64,000 nt of DNA from contig JADJYF010000020.1 in the NCBI GenBank assembly GCA_016719885.1, forward strand, positions 62,001 to 126,000, read 5' to 3'. A program made the position numbers and the translations under genes. Every line of letters starts with the position of its first letter. The stretch's first letter is position 1. Under the pieces are notes generated by a model. It saw only the letters and a list, made by a program, of their open reading frames with translations, ran no database searches and was not told the origin of the DNA. This document shows positions 44,851 to 53,589 of this stretch, one piece after another. The stretch is from Pseudomonadota bacterium (GTDB lineage Bacteria > Pseudomonadota > Gammaproteobacteria > Ga0077536).

Positions 44851-46305
44851 TCAAGGCGCGACTTGATCGGTCGCGTGTGGCCCCGAGGCGCGCGCGCCGG
44901 TACGGCGCCTGGCGGCGGCGGGGTCATGGATGCGAAACACGTAGGGTGAGCGGGCCTCGGCCCGCACACTGCCAAAGCGCCCGAGCTCGGCGCCGAAACG
45001 CGCGATGCGGGCATTCAGTTCGGGCACGGTCACGCCCGGGAATCGATGCGCATGGTAGGCGGCACTGTTGCGGTGGTTGGGCCTCATGCCGTTGATGCGC
45101 TTGACCAGAGTGCGGATGTTACCGGTCAGCCACGCGCGGAGCCAGGGTAGCGCGGCCGGTCGCGGCGGCGCGTGGTTGCCATGGCCACCGGCCAGCAGCA
45201 CGTCCATGACGCGGTCACAGGCGAGCGCGCCGTGGGTCGCCGCCAGGTGGCGGTCGAACAGGCGTTCACGGGTGGCGGCGTCGACCAGGCCACGGCGGCC
45301 GTCGAGGATCTCCGCCAGGAAAACGCGCACCTCGTCCTGCGTTTGCGCGCAATGGCTCAGGCCGTTGGGCAGGTGGTAGTCGAAGGTCTGCGAGCGCACC
45401 GGCATGTAGCTGACGGCCGGCGTATCGAGCACGCATGCCTCGACGGCGGTGGTACAGCCGTTGTGCAGCAACACCTTGGCGGCCATCAGCCACGGCACGA
45501 CATTGCCCTGGTGGGCGACCTCGACCTCGGGACAGTCCGCCAGGATGGCGCGCCACACGTCGTGATTCTCCGACGGATGGGGGCGCAGCACGATGCGCTG
45601 CCCGGGGAACCAGCCGGCGAGCTTGGGCAGCAGCTCGCGGAAATGATCGTAGATGGCCTGCTGGTGCGCGGCCATGCCGGTCGCGAATTCGAGACTCATG
45701 CCACGCCCGGTGCGACTCACCTGCGGCTGCCCGTGGCTGTCCTGCTCGATGAGATTGAGCGCCGGCACGAAATTGTTCACGAACGAGAAATTGGTGTTGA
45801 CCAGGATGAAATCGCCGTAGCGCGCCTTGAGCGCCGCGACTTCGTCGGCGAAATAGCCGCGCACTTCCGGGCGCAGCTGATCGATGCGCGGATTGCCGGT
45901 CACGTGCACCGGCACGCCGTTGTAGCCGGCATAGCTCTTGAAGAACTCGGCGTCGTCGCGGCCCCAGGCGAACAGCTGGTCGATGACCTTGAAGGTGTCT
46001 TCCGAGTAGCGCCACGCGTAGTACTCGGGCGAGCTGTAGCGCACCAGGCTCTCCTCGTCCCAGGCCACGATGTCGTGGCCGAGACCACGGATGAGATTGA
46101 GCATGAGCTTGCTCAAGGAGCGCATGCTCTTGGCCAGGAACAGGCCGCGCGGCAGGTAGGGCATGGCGAAATTGATGTAGGTGCGCGAGCCGATGATGAC
46201 CGGCAGGCCGCGCTCCGCCGCCACGCAGGCCAACAGCAGCTTGGCGTCGAGTTCACGCACCTGGTTCTCGACCGGAATGATCAAGGTCGACGGGCTGGCC
46301 GTCAT
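44851..46305 (-). CDS. Surface carbohydrate biosynthesis protein (GT-B-like)
   Basis: 484 residues, no signal peptide. Near the start LIIPVENQVRELDAKLLLACVAAERGLPVIIGS is typical of a family found beside nonulosonic acid genes. The middle has ARG-HPSE type residues in IVLRPHPSENHDVW and a nucleotide-sugar-like site HNGCTTAVEACVLDTPAVSYMPV, as in GT-B polysaccharide transferases. Probably builds or transfers the nonulosonate-containing glycan. Its stop is 20 bases before the synthase start, so it leads that operon. The exact reaction is unknown; an upstream ATG at 46401 is possible but less likely. Confidence 0.7.
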   Translation of the reverse strand: MTASPSTLIIPVENQVRELDAKLLLACVAAERGLPVIIGSRTYINFAMPYLPRGLFLAKSMRSLSKLMLNLIRGLGHDIVAWDEESLVRYSSPEYYAWRYSEDTFKVIDQLFAWGRDDAEFFKSYAGYNGVPVHVTGNPRIDQLRPEVRGYFADEVAALKARYGDFILVNTNFSFVNNFVPALNLIEQDSHGQPQVSRTGRGMSLEFATGMAAHQQAIYDHFRELLPKLAGWFPGQRIVLRPHPSENHDVWRAILADCPEVEVAHQGNVVPWLMAAKVLLHNGCTTAVEACVLDTPAVSYMPVRSQTFDYHLPNGLSHCAQTQDEVRVFLAEILDGRRGLVDAATRERLFDRHLAATHGALACDRVMDVLLAGGHGNHAPPRPAALPWLRAWLTGNIRTLVKRINGMRPNHRNSAAYHAHRFPGVTVPELNARIARFGAELGRFGSVRAEARSPYVFRIHDPAAARRRTGARASGPHATDQVAP

Positions 46306-46465
46306 GGGCGGGAGCAAACTGTCGGCATGGCGGGTGAAACGAAACGGCGCGGCATCACGGCGCGCAGTTGACCCGAATTGCCGGCGCTTGGCAACCGCCA
46401 AGCCGCGTCGCCGTGTCCGCCAGGCTGTGCCATCATCCGGCGCCTGTCATCACCGGAGACCCGCC

Positions 46466-47311
46466 ATGAGCAATGCCGACACGCCCAGCAACGAACAGGC
46501 GACCTACTGGAACGAGGAAGGCGGCGAACGCTGGGTGCGCCATATCGACGGCGTCGAGGCCATGCTCGAACCTTTGAACGCCGGCCTGCTGGCGGGCGTG
46601 GCGGCGCGGCCCGGCGAGCGCGTGCTGGACATCGGCTGCGGCGGCGGCGTCACCAGCGCGGCGCTGGCGCGCGCGGTCGGAGACGGCGGCCACGTGACCG
46701 GCCTCGACGTCTCGCAAGTCATACTGGAGGTGGCGCGGCGCCGTTATGCGACGCTCGCCAATCTCGACTTCCTGCTCGCCGACGCCGGCACCCATGACTT
46801 CGCGCCGGCCAGCTACGAGGTCTTGACCTCGCGCTTCGGCGTGATGTTCTTTCCCGATCCCCATGCCGCCTTCGCCAACCTGCGGCGTGCCCTGAAAGCC
46901 GACGCGCGTCTGTGCTTCCTGTGCTGGCGCCGGCTCGACGAGAACCCGTGGATGGGGCTCGCCGCCGCGGCCGCATTCACGGTGTTGCCGCCGCCGCCCA
47001 GACCCGAACCGGGCGCACCCGGACCGTTCTCGTTCGCGAAACGCGAACGCGTGAGCGACATCCTGAGTTCGGCCGGCTTCGGCGCAATCGAATTCGAAGC
47101 GCTCGATCGCGGCATCGACCTGGGTTCACTGGATGAAGCCATGGCGTGGCTGACGCACATGGGCCCGGCCGCCCAACCGTTGCGCGAAGCGAACGAGGAT
47201 CACCGCGCGCTGGCGCTGGATGCGATGCGCGAGGCTCTGGGCAACGAAGAACGCAATGGCCGCGTGGTGCTGAACGGCGCGACCTGGGTGGTGAAAGCGC
47301 GGGTGGTGTGA
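46466..47311 (+). CDS. Class I SAM-dependent methyltransferase (UbiE/COQ5-like)
   Basis: 281 residues. AdoMet motif I is VLDIGCGGGVTSAALARAVGDGG, then GLDVSQVILEVARRR and LTSRFGVMFFPDPHAAFANLRRALK. This matches small-molecule methyltransferases of the Methyltransf_11/25 group. GGAG seven bases before ATG 46466 supports the start; the frame is open 95 codons upstream but there it overlaps the divergent gene. Substrate unknown. Confidence 0.85.
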   Translation: MSNADTPSNEQATYWNEEGGERWVRHIDGVEAMLEPLNAGLLAGVAARPGERVLDIGCGGGVTSAALARAVGDGGHVTGLDVSQVILEVARRRYATLANLDFLLADAGTHDFAPASYEVLTSRFGVMFFPDPHAAFANLRRALKADARLCFLCWRRLDENPWMGLAAAAAFTVLPPPPRPEPGAPGPFSFAKRERVSDILSSAGFGAIEFEALDRGIDLGSLDEAMAWLTHMGPAAQPLREANEDHRALALDAMREALGNEERNGRVVLNGATWVVKARVV

Positions 47312-47323
47312 GCGCAAAAATCC

Positions 47324-47407
47324 CGTAGGTGCGAATTCATTCGCACATTCAAGTGTGATTCGCAGTGCCCTCCGCGACAGTAATGTGCGAATGAATTCGC
47401 ACCTACA
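47324..47407. repeat. Family B palindromic repeat pair
   Basis: Units 47324-47347 (first base C in place of T) and inverted 47384-47407, both with intact arms; spacer 36 bases. Located between convergent genes, 12 bases after the methyltransferase stop. Confidence 0.9.
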
Positions 47408-47424
47408 GGGCTGGGACGCGGTCG

Positions 47425-49122
47425 CTACCGCGCCAACGGCCCCCTGACCAAACGCCCCGGCAGGTTTCCTGTCGGCACATTGTTCTCGAGCAGCACTTCA
47501 CCGTTGACGATGGAGGTGCTGATGCCGGTGGCGGTCTGCTTCAGGCGCTGCGCGCCGGCCGGCAGGTCGTTCACCAGCTCCGGCATGTTCTGCGCGATGG
47601 TGTCGGGGTCGAAGATCACGAGGTCCGCGTTCAGGCCCTCGCGCACCAGGCCGCGATCGTATAGCCCCCAGGCGGTGGCGGTGTCGTGGGTGATGAGACG
47701 CACGGCTTCTTCCAGGGTGAAGGCCTGCTTGTCGCGCACCCAGTGACTCAAAAGATGGGTCTGCAGGGACGAGTCCATGATCTGCGCGACATGCGCCCCG
47801 GAATCGGAGAAGGTCACCACGCTGCGCGGGTGCTTCATCATGGTCAGCACATGATCCTGGTCTTCGTTGGCGAGCGGCTGGCGGAAGAAGGCATTGCCGT
47901 TGGTCTCGAGCGCGATGTCAATCATCGCTTCGGCGCCGCTCAGGCCGCGCTCGCGCGCGATGTCGGACATCAATAGTTCATCACCGATGCCGCGCATGTA
48001 ATAGAACCAGTCCCATTCCGGCGGACGCGCCTCGGCGCCGACGATCTCGGGGCCGGTATACGGGGCGTTGGCGACTTCGACCAGCTTGCGCTTGACCGCC
48101 GGGTCGCGCAGCAGGGCCAGCTGTTCATCGATGGGCTTGGCGCGGATCTCGCGCCACACGTCCCAGGTGTCGAAAGGCGTGTGCGATTTGAACGACAGCA
48201 GGGTGGAAATCGAGCGGCTGTGGGCTTGCACGAACATGCGCCCGCCGGCCACGCATACGTCATTGGCGAGCTGGTAATAGTCGGGCCACACGTCGGGCGC
48301 GATGCGAATGCTCGGCATGCCGAAAGTAATCGGCACGCCCGACTCGACGGCGAGCGTGGTCAGGCGTTCGAAATAATCCTTCTTGCGCCGCTCGCTGCGT
48401 CCGGGCGCTTCGCCGGCCAGTTCGAAGATGCCGGCGCCGGTCTCGCCCATGGCGTTGACGATGGCGCGCACTTCCGACCAGTCGGCGATGCGGCTCGCCA
48501 CCGGTCGATCGTCGGCGGTCTGGTGGTTGTAGGTGCGCGAGGTGGAAAAACCGATGGCGCCGGCGCGCACCGCGTCCTGCACTTCGAACTGCATGCGCTT
48601 CAGTTCATCGGGCGTCGCCTGCTCGCTGAACGCGCGCTCGCCCATCACGTAGGTGCGCAGCGCCGAGTGGCCGATGTAGCCGCCGTAGTTGATGCCCTTG
48701 GGCAGGCCGTCCAGCACGTCGAGATATTCACGGAAGGTTTCCCAGCGCCAGTCGATACCGGCGCGCATCGCGTCGCGCGACAGGTCTTCGGCGCGTTCGA
48801 GATTGCGGAACACCATGTCAGCGTCTTTCGCCGCGCAGGGCGCGAGCGTGAAACCACAATTGCCCATGATGACGGTGGTGACGCCGTGGTAGCAGGAGCA
48901 GGAACCGAGCGGATCCCAGAAGATCTGCGCGTCCATGTGGGTGTGGCCATCGACGAAGCCCGGCGACACCACCTGGCCGGCGGCATCGATGCTGCGCTGC
49001 GCGCGTTCCTTGATGCGTCCGATCTTGACTATCTTGCCGTTCTTCACTCCCACGTCAGCCGGAAAGCGCGGGCCACCGGAACCGTCCACCACGAAGCCGT
49101 TCTTGATCACGAGGTCGTACAT
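47425..49122 (-). CDS. N-acyl-D-amino-acid deacylase family amidohydrolase
   Basis: 565 residues. The metal-binding start DGHTHMDAQ (HxH) and the second site GNCGFTLAP, where Cys takes the place of a bridging ligand as in D-aminoacylase, are both present; HSRS, VTFSDSGAHVAQ (catalytic Asp) and the trailing urease-like beta-sandwich (GLNADLVIFDPDTI) complete the fold. Members remove N-acyl groups from D-amino acids or hydrolyse related amides. ATG 49122 follows two in-frame GTGs without ribosome-binding sites. Confidence 0.87.
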   Translation of the reverse strand: MYDLVIKNGFVVDGSGGPRFPADVGVKNGKIVKIGRIKERAQRSIDAAGQVVSPGFVDGHTHMDAQIFWDPLGSCSCYHGVTTVIMGNCGFTLAPCAAKDADMVFRNLERAEDLSRDAMRAGIDWRWETFREYLDVLDGLPKGINYGGYIGHSALRTYVMGERAFSEQATPDELKRMQFEVQDAVRAGAIGFSTSRTYNHQTADDRPVASRIADWSEVRAIVNAMGETGAGIFELAGEAPGRSERRKKDYFERLTTLAVESGVPITFGMPSIRIAPDVWPDYYQLANDVCVAGGRMFVQAHSRSISTLLSFKSHTPFDTWDVWREIRAKPIDEQLALLRDPAVKRKLVEVANAPYTGPEIVGAEARPPEWDWFYYMRGIGDELLMSDIARERGLSGAEAMIDIALETNGNAFFRQPLANEDQDHVLTMMKHPRSVVTFSDSGAHVAQIMDSSLQTHLLSHWVRDKQAFTLEEAVRLITHDTATAWGLYDRGLVREGLNADLVIFDPDTIAQNMPELVNDLPAGAQRLKQTATGISTSIVNGEVLLENNVPTGNLPGRLVRGPLAR

Positions 49123-49283
49123 CGTCGTCACTCACTGTGGGAGAAGCGTAAAGGAGATTAGCACACCGTCCGCGGCGCACCCGCCAACCCTTTAGTGGGT
49201 ATCGTCACCCCATCGCGCGGGTTCGCGCCAAAGCGCGACCGCGCGCCTACAATAACCTCACCCCATCGCAGGAGATCGTGCGC

Positions 49284-50456
49284 ATGCCGGCCTACACCAT
49301 CATCGACGTCGACACCCACGTCACCGAGTCGGCGGACCTGTGGACCAGCCGCGTGCCGGCACGCATGCGCGACGCGGTGCCGCGACTGGCCAAAGACAAA
49401 CGCGGACGACATATGTGGTTTTTGAACGGCAAGCCCATTGCCAAGCTGGGCCTGTCGGCCACCGCCGGCGCCGGCGACATGAAGGAACCGCCCGATCACT
49501 ACGACGACATGCATCCCGGTGCGTTCGACGCCCAGGCGCGCCTCGCCTACATGGACGAGATGGGCATCTGGGCGATGGTCATGTATCCCAACGTCGGTGG
49601 CTTCGGCAGCCAGGTGTTCCTGCAGCTCGGTGATCCGGAATTGATGCGGACCTGCGTCGAGGTCTACAACGACTGGCAGACCGAATGGGCGTCGGCCGAC
49701 AGCCGCCGCCTGCTGCCCATCACCTCGACACCTTTCTGGGACGTCGATGCGGCGGTCAAGGAGGTGCGACGCTGCGCCAGCATGGGCCATCGCGGCATCC
49801 TGTTCACCGGCGAGCCACAATCGTTCGGCCTGCCGGTGATCGGCGATAGGTATTGGAACCCGCTGTGGGAAACGGCGGTGGAGCTGGACCTGCCGCTGAG
49901 CTTCCACATCGGTTCGGGCAACATGGAAGCGGGCGTACAGAAACAGAAAATCGAGGCCTACGGCCGCATGGCGGCCTTCACCGAAGTATCGGTCGCGTTC
50001 TTCATGCGCAACGGCGTGCAGATGGCCGACCTGTTGATGTCGGGCGTGCTGGCGCGCTATCCGGGCATCAAGTTCGTGTCGGTGGAAAGCGGCATCGGCT
50101 GGATACCGTTTCTGCTCGAAGCGCTGGACTACCAGTTCCTGGGCAACCGCGTCAGCGAGGAACGCCCCGATCTCGACATGCTGCCTTCGCAGTACTTCGC
50201 GCGGAACATCTATGGCTGTTACTGGTTCGAGCAGGTGGCGCCGCGACGCCTGATCGACAAGGTCGGCGTCGACAACATCCTGTTCGAGACCGACTTCCCG
50301 CACCCGACATCGCTGTACGGCGCGGACGTACACGCGCGCATCGCGAGCGGCCTCGGTGAATGCGATGCCGACACGCGGCGCAAGATCCTGTGGAGCAATG
50401 CGCAGAAGCTGTACAAGGTCGAGGAACCGGGCGCCGCGGATCTCGCGCGCGCCTGA
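49284..50456 (+). CDS. Amidohydrolase 2 family metal-dependent hydrolase/decarboxylase
   Basis: 390 residues of the ACMSD/LigW group. Metal residues: IIDVDTHVTE (DxDxH) at the N-terminus, LSFHIGSGN in the middle and ETDFPHPTSLYG near the end. Members decarboxylate aromatic acids or hydrolyse rings without a hydrolytic water in the decarboxylases. AGGAG nine bases before ATG 49284 is the best ribosome-binding site; a GTG lies six bases earlier. A TACAAT box sits near 49248. It may work with the acyl-CoA and hydratase genes in aromatic breakdown (inference). Confidence 0.85.
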   Translation: MPAYTIIDVDTHVTESADLWTSRVPARMRDAVPRLAKDKRGRHMWFLNGKPIAKLGLSATAGAGDMKEPPDHYDDMHPGAFDAQARLAYMDEMGIWAMVMYPNVGGFGSQVFLQLGDPELMRTCVEVYNDWQTEWASADSRRLLPITSTPFWDVDAAVKEVRRCASMGHRGILFTGEPQSFGLPVIGDRYWNPLWETAVELDLPLSFHIGSGNMEAGVQKQKIEAYGRMAAFTEVSVAFFMRNGVQMADLLMSGVLARYPGIKFVSVESGIGWIPFLLEALDYQFLGNRVSEERPDLDMLPSQYFARNIYGCYWFEQVAPRRLIDKVGVDNILFETDFPHPTSLYGADVHARIASGLGECDADTRRKILWSNAQKLYKVEEPGAADLARA

Positions 50457-50470
50457 ACGCTTCGTCGCCG

Positions 50471-51052
50471 ATGTCGCAAATACCGGTCAGCAGCGCCTGC
50501 GTCGAGTTTCGCGAGACCCTGGCGCGCCACATCAAGGACCTGACACGCGCCGATCCCGAGCGGCATGGCACCGCCTGGTATTTCCTGCGCTACCTGAAAC
50601 GCGTCGCCGTGCGCGCCGAGGCCAGTGCCAAGGCCAGCGACGCCAGCGGCGCGATGCGCGGCCTGACTCGTTTCTACGTGGATTCAGCGGCAGCGGACGC
50701 CGATCTCAGCGCGCGTTTCGACGAGGTGCTGGCGGCGCACCGGCATGCGCTGCGCGTCGAGCACACTCGACCGGCGGATTCCCTCTGTAGGTGCGAATTC
50801 ATCCGGCACACGTTCGGGCGAAGACCGAACGTTCGACGTCAATGTGCGAATGAATTCGCACCTACAGGGCACGACCTCACACCGCCACGCGATGCATGGC
50901 CGCCGTCGCATCGTGCAATTCCTCGAACAGCTCCGCGAGCGGCACCGGCTTGCCGATGCCATAGCCCTGCAGGTAGTCGATGCCGAGCCGCGTCAGCACT
51001 TCGGCCTGCTGCGGTCCTTCGACGAATTCGGCGACCGTGGTCTTGTCCATGA
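50471..51052 (+). CDS. Small helical protein with a repeat-derived C-terminal extension
   Basis: The first 105 residues (VSSACVEFRETLARHIKDL, GTAWYFLRYLKRVAVRAEASAKA) look like a real, mostly helical protein starting at ATG 50471, fifteen bases after the amidohydrolase stop. Translation then enters the family B repeat at 50786 without meeting a stop (LCRCEFIR...CANEFAPTG) and continues about 60 residues antisense to the GGDEF/EAL gene. The native end was probably near 50785. Function not recognised. Confidence 0.5.
   Translation: MSQIPVSSACVEFRETLARHIKDLTRADPERHGTAWYFLRYLKRVAVRAEASAKASDASGAMRGLTRFYVDSAAADADLSARFDEVLAAHRHALRVEHTRPADSLCRCEFIRHTFGRRPNVRRQCANEFAPTGHDLTPPRDAWPPSHRAIPRTAPRAAPACRCHSPAGSRCRAASALRPAAVLRRIRRPWSCP
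50786..50866. repeat. Family B palindromic repeat pair with inner hairpin
   Basis: Units 50786-50810 (one inserted base, arm ATCCGGCAC) and inverted 50843-50866. The spacer holds an extra perfect dyad, CGTTCGG with CCGAACG at 50811-50831. Overlaps the end of the small gene upstream and lies 10 bases before the stop of the convergent GGDEF/EAL gene. Confidence 0.88.
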
Positions 51053-53270
51053 TGCGCGCGACTTCGGCGATCGATCGCACCATCGCTTCATCGAGTCGGT
51101 CGAGGGCGATGTTGCGCACGAAGATGCCGTCGATCTTGACCACGTCCACCGGCAGCGCCTTCAGGTAGGCGAAGGACGACAAGCCGCTGCCGAAATCATC
51201 GAGCGCGAAGCGGAAACCGCGCTGCTTGAGTCCGTTGATGAACGCCTGCGCGGTATTGATGCTGGCGATGGCGGCGGTTTCGGTGATCTCGAAACAGAAC
51301 TTGGCGGCCGGCAGGTGGTGGGCGTGGAACTGCTGCTCGATGAAGGCCTGCAGCTCCTGGTCTGCCAATGACTGGCCGGAAATATTGATCGAGCACGACT
51401 CGATCAGCGCCAGGCAGTCGCGATGCGCGGCAAACCATTCACAGGTGTGGCGTATCACCCAGCGATCAAGGCGCGGCGCGAGGCCGAAGCGCTCCGCCGC
51501 CGGCAGGAACAGGCCGGGTGAAATCATGGCGCCGCGATCGTCGCGCATGCGCACCAGGATCTCGAGATGGGTGGACGGCGCCTCGGGTCGGCTGCGGGTC
51601 GCGCGTATCGGCTGCGCGTGCAGTTCGAAACGGTCGTGCTCCAGCGCGCGGTTGATGACCGCCACCGAGTCCACCTGCTGGCGATGGCGGTTCAGCTCGG
51701 CGTCGTCGGGATCGAACTGGTAGACGCGCCTACGGCCTATTTCCTTGGCCGCATAGCAGGCCGCGTCGGCCGCCTTCATGACGCTCGCCGCGCTGGTATC
51801 GGGTGACAAGAGCGCGACCAGGCCGATGCTCGCACCGGCATTGAAGAACTTGTCCTCCCAGGCGAAGCGGTGCGCCTCGATGGATTTGCACAGCTTGTCG
51901 GCGATGGCGCCGGCCTGCGCGCGCGTGCAGTGCTCGAGCAGGATCGCGAATTCATCGCCGCCGAGTCGCGCCACCGCGTCGTGCTTGCGCACGTGCTCGC
52001 GCAGCAGCGCCGCCACTTCCTTGAGCATGGCATCGCCGGCCTCGTGTCCGCAGGCATCGTTGATGACCTTGAAGCTGTCGAGATCGAGATACAGCACCGC
52101 GTGCTGGGTGGTGTCGATGCGGATCGATTCCAGCGCGCGTTTGAGGCGCGTCTCGAATTCGTGGCGGTTGAGCAGTTCCGTCAGCTCGTCGTGGGTTGCC
52201 TGGTAGGCGAGCCGGTCCGCCATGATGCGGGTGGTGGTGACATCCTGGATCTGTACGATGGCGCGCACACCGCCCTCGGTCGAGCGCAGGATCGGTGAGC
52301 CCGACACCATCACCCACAGCGGCGCGCCGTGGCAGGACGATTGGCGGGTCTCGAGACAGAACTCGCTGATGCGCCCGGCCAGCAGGGCGTTGAAGCGCTC
52401 GTGGAGACGCGCACCGTCCACCGCGTCGGCCAACGCCCAGAACGGCCGCTGCTGCCAATAGCCGGCGTCCGTGCCATAAATGCCCTCGGTGACACGGTTG
52501 GCATGCACCACCGCGCCGTCGGCGTCGATCAGGAGCATGCCGATGGGCGCATTGTGAAAGGCGCTGGCGAAGCGCGCCTCGGTCTGCTGCAGGGCCGAGG
52601 CCAGTTCCGCCGAACGGTTGAAATGACGACTGTAGTGCCGCCCGGCCGACAGCAGCGCCACGCCGAACAACATCGCCATCAAGGCCAAGGTGCGAAACAC
52701 CGCGCTGTCGTGCAGTGCGCACCACAGCGACACGGGGAGCAGCATCAGCGGCACGTACAGGCGATAGCTGCCGAGCACCGGTGACAGGTGCACGATGCCG
52801 CCCGCGCTCAAGCCGGCCAGCACCGAGACGGCGAGGAACTGGTATTCGAAGGGTACGCCCGACATCATCAACACCGCGCCGACGCCCCAGGTCAGGCCGG
52901 TCAGTGCCACCAGCACGCAGAACTGCTGCTCGGCCTGGGCCACGGGCTGGCGGCCGGGACTGGCGAGGAAGCGCGTGCGCTGGTGCATGCGCAACATGCA
53001 CAGGCCGCCGAGGCCCAGGTACCAGCTCGCGAGCATGCCGTGGTTGCCATAGGGCCACCACAGGCACAGCAGCAAGGTCGCGAGCGCGAGGTTGCAGATG
53101 AAGCCGAGCAGCGCCTGTTGGTGCACATACCCCAGGCGCAGTTCGCGCAGAGAGGTCTGGGCCGCATCGCTGGGCACGTATTCCAGCGCGGGCGGCAACT
53201 CGGTGGTGGCGGCCGAAAACATAGGCGTGAAGTCCGACAGGCTGCGCCGCGGCGCGTGATTCGAAATCAT
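50877..53270 (-). CDS. Membrane PAS-GGDEF-EAL protein (cyclic-di-GMP turnover)
   Basis: 797 residues. About six membrane helices (50-215) form a sensor, then a PAS domain (about 230-345; APIGMLLIDADGAVVHANRV), GGDEF (about 365-530) with intact ARLGGDEFAILLEH, and EAL (about 540-790). In the EAL domain the signature reads EILVRM, keeping the catalytic Glu; NISGQ, FEITE, DDFGSG, KIDG and EFVE are all intact. Both synthase and phosphodiesterase residues are kept, so either or both activities are possible. It makes or breaks the second messenger that controls biofilm and motility. Confidence 0.92.
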   Translation of the reverse strand: MISNHAPRRSLSDFTPMFSAATTELPPALEYVPSDAAQTSLRELRLGYVHQQALLGFICNLALATLLLCLWWPYGNHGMLASWYLGLGGLCMLRMHQRTRFLASPGRQPVAQAEQQFCVLVALTGLTWGVGAVLMMSGVPFEYQFLAVSVLAGLSAGGIVHLSPVLGSYRLYVPLMLLPVSLWCALHDSAVFRTLALMAMLFGVALLSAGRHYSRHFNRSAELASALQQTEARFASAFHNAPIGMLLIDADGAVVHANRVTEGIYGTDAGYWQQRPFWALADAVDGARLHERFNALLAGRISEFCLETRQSSCHGAPLWVMVSGSPILRSTEGGVRAIVQIQDVTTTRIMADRLAYQATHDELTELLNRHEFETRLKRALESIRIDTTQHAVLYLDLDSFKVINDACGHEAGDAMLKEVAALLREHVRKHDAVARLGGDEFAILLEHCTRAQAGAIADKLCKSIEAHRFAWEDKFFNAGASIGLVALLSPDTSAASVMKAADAACYAAKEIGRRRVYQFDPDDAELNRHRQQVDSVAVINRALEHDRFELHAQPIRATRSRPEAPSTHLEILVRMRDDRGAMISPGLFLPAAERFGLAPRLDRWVIRHTCEWFAAHRDCLALIESCSINISGQSLADQELQAFIEQQFHAHHLPAAKFCFEITETAAIASINTAQAFINGLKQRGFRFALDDFGSGLSSFAYLKALPVDVVKIDGIFVRNIALDRLDEAMVRSIAEVARIMDKTTVAEFVEGPQQAEVLTRLGIDYLQGYGIGKPVPLAELFEELHDATAAMHRVAV

Positions 53271-53281
53271 GGGGTGTCGCT

Positions 53282-53440
53282 TCAGGCGATGTGCGCGACG
53301 CGGCGCGCAGGCGCGGTGCGAGTCTCTGCACGGCGGGTGGGGTGCAGCGAATTCACGCCTGGCGCCCGGCAGGCACGGGCGTCGGCCGCGGTGTTCACCG
53401 CGCTATCGACGTGCCTGGCACCGGCCTGCCCTAGTGACAT
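53282..53440 (-). CDS. Possible 52-residue small protein upstream of the GGDEF/EAL gene
   Basis: The 319-base gap between the divergent GGDEF/EAL and RuBisCO-like genes holds no clear gene. The best candidate begins at ATG 53440 with GGAGA four bases upstream, is Arg/Ala-rich, and ends 11 bases before the GGDEF/EAL start. No homolog pattern is recognised. It could be a leader peptide or chance. No riboswitch fold was recognised in the gap. Confidence 0.2.
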   Translation of the reverse strand: MSLGQAGARHVDSAVNTAADARACRAPGVNSLHPTRRAETRTAPARRVAHIA

Positions 53441-53589
53441 GGTCTCTCCAACAAGGCACCGGCACTGTCTCGCTTCCATGGAGGGGTGCGTTCCGGGATC
53501 GCCGGCGCTCACCGGTTAGCGGGTCGATCGAGGCCGGCCTTTAATCGCGCACGCGGCACGCCGGCGCGATGACCACGCTACAATGGCGC

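Noticed and set aside
53271..53589. Cyclic-di-GMP or other riboswitch before the GGDEF/EAL gene
   Set aside because: I compared the minus-strand leader with the GEMM pattern and saw neither its conserved core nor a matching three-stem layout.
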